From IMG/VR virus record IMGVR_UViG_3300025889_001045, positions 1 through 22,456 of that record: DNA of 22,456 nucleotides, one strand, 5' to 3'. The notes under the pieces were generated by a model. It was not told where the DNA came from. It made no database searches and was given only the letters and a program-made list of their open reading frames with translations. Below, piece after piece: positions 22,007 to 22,456 of the stretch (positions within the stretch are counted from its first letter, which is position 1; each line of letters starts with the position of its first letter). This stretch comes from a virus. Made by a program: the position numbers and the translations under genes.

Positions 22007-22254
22007 GTTTCGTTGTAGAACACTGCCGGGACATCGCCCACCAAGAATCGAAAGCGTTACGGCTCCTCCTCCGAGCGCACGGCCGCTACCCGAGAACACG
22101 CCCAGCGAACATTTTCGAAGGGTTGCCGATAGGGGCACCGAACTGCAACGACCCGTCGTTCTCGTCGCTGTACCAGCATCGAAGCCGGAAAGAACCGGCA
22201 TGTGAAGCATGTAAAATGTGGCGGCGACACCTCGAGAAACATCGCGACAAGTAA
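22003..22254 (+). CDS. Small zinc-knuckle-like actinophage protein
   Basis: 83 residues from GTG 22003 (GTGA overlap with WhiB); an in-frame ATG at 21961 would overlap WhiB by 46 bases and is less likely. The N-terminal half is helical (QESKALRLLLRAHGRYPRTR). The C-terminal half has GAPNCNDPSFSSLYQHRSRK and EPACEACKMWRRHLEKH, giving Cys48, His59, Cys67 and Cys70. The motif Y-x-x-H-x-x-x-x-E-x-x-C-x-x-C recurs in actinophage proteins next to WhiB genes (from memory). It is like the tail of the WhiB protein upstream. Last gene of the operon; a partner or regulator role is inferred. Confidence 0.72.
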   Translation: MSFVVEHCRDIAHQESKALRLLLRAHGRYPRTRPANIFEGLPIGAPNCNDPSFSSLYQHRSRKEPACEACKMWRRHLEKHRDK

Positions 22255-22302
22255 GAGTGGGAGTGCAGTGTTCCCCTACCGGAACGTAAGAGTGGGAGCG
22301 CA
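22251..22302 (+). repeat. 17-base direct repeat flanking a small hairpin
   Basis: GTAAGAGTGGGAGTGCA at 22251-22267 and GTAAGAGTGGGAGCGCA at 22286-22302 differ at one base and are 35 bases apart. Between them is GTTCC (22270-22274) and GGAAC (22281-22285), a 5-bp inverted repeat. The first copy overlaps the end of the last gene. It may be a regulator or replication protein binding site. Confidence 0.6.
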
Positions 22303-22456
22303 CGACAAGACCACCACTAACGACCTGTGCCCGCCGCCGGGTCGACGGTCGGGCTCGGCTGGTGTCGGGACGCGTCAAGGCCCGGCCACCGTGGTAGGTA
22401 GCCGGGCCTTGATGGTCGGTCAGAGTGCGAGGAGTAGGGCGATGCACCCGACGGCG
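22255..22456. other. Noncoding right end of the window
   Basis: After the last gene no convincing complete ORF is present. The region holds the direct repeat, a G/C-rich stretch at about 22327-22375 and the terminator stem. Two weak partial coding options exist at the edge. One is an ATG at 22442 with GAGGAG at 22429-22434 (spacing 7), reading MHPTA. The other is a minus-strand frame from 22455 to a stop at 22420-22422 with the hydrophobic end AVGCIALLLAL. Neither can be decided from this window. Confidence 0.5.
22375..22412 (+). terminator. 12-bp hairpin, probable bidirectional terminator
   Basis: A perfect 12-bp stem, 22375-22386 with 22401-22412 (TCAAGGCCCGGC and its complement), encloses a 14-base loop. 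It lies 120 bases after the last + strand gene and 8 bases before a possible minus-strand stop at 22420-22422. No U run follows in either direction. It most likely ends transcription of the early operon. Confidence 0.7.

Noticed and set aside
1-22456. tRNA genes, integrase and attachment site
   Set aside because: I looked for clover-leaf-like segments and recombinase motifs and saw none that I can support.

Overview
The window is a stretch of a tailed double-stranded DNA phage (or prophage) genome. Every convincing gene lies on the + strand, and neighbours very often overlap by 1 to 8 bases (ATGA, GTGA, TGATG, TAATG). The host is most likely an actinobacterium. There is a WhiB-type transcription factor, a gene found only in Actinobacteria and their phages. 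There is an endolysin whose C-terminal domain is a type seen on exported actinobacterial proteins, and a long threonine linker of a kind I associate with Acidimicrobiia (that last step is inference). No terminase, portal, tape measure, major tail tube protein, integrase or DNA polymerase is present, so the window is an internal piece of the genome. An N4-gp56-type capsid protein, large putative ejection proteins and the lack of a tape measure fit a short-tailed (podovirus-like) virion, but this is inferred.

Layout. Positions 1-6775: four overlapping genes for large helical virion proteins, the first cut by the window edge. Positions 6776-6900: a noncoding leader with an inverted repeat over a -10-like box, followed by three consecutive predicted hairpins. 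Positions 6901-8326: a scaffold-like protein and the major capsid protein, closed by a 9-bp hairpin terminator. Positions 8380-9711: six small, mostly basic head or neck accessory proteins, two of them under 60 residues. Positions 9711-14344: neck/adaptor protein, large tail protein, tail fibre and a striking seven-repeat beta-propeller protein. Positions 14366-15942: a small helical protein and the lysis cassette (M15-type endolysin, one-TM coiled-coil protein, two-TM holin). Positions 15942-17841: a small regulator-like protein, an XF1762-type acetyltransferase-fold protein, a DEDDy exonuclease with zinc ribbon, a basic protein and a 32-residue zinc ribbon.

A good promoter and a near-perfect ribosome binding site at 17843-17901 open the replication/recombination block: YqaJ-type exonuclease, Rad52-like annealing protein, SSB, small zinc proteins, a 22-residue membrane peptide, a PD-(D/E)XK nuclease, a secreted or anchored lysozyme-like enzyme with a Thr15 stalk, a DUF3310 protein, WhiB with an added zinc module, and a second small zinc protein. 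The last 200 bases hold a 17-base direct repeat around a small hairpin and a 12-bp terminator stem.

How the genes work together: the exonuclease, annealing protein and SSB form a complete homologous recombination set. The endolysin, holin and one-TM protein form the lysis set. The WhiB protein probably reprograms host transcription. The beta-propeller and fibre genes are the likely host-recognition layer.
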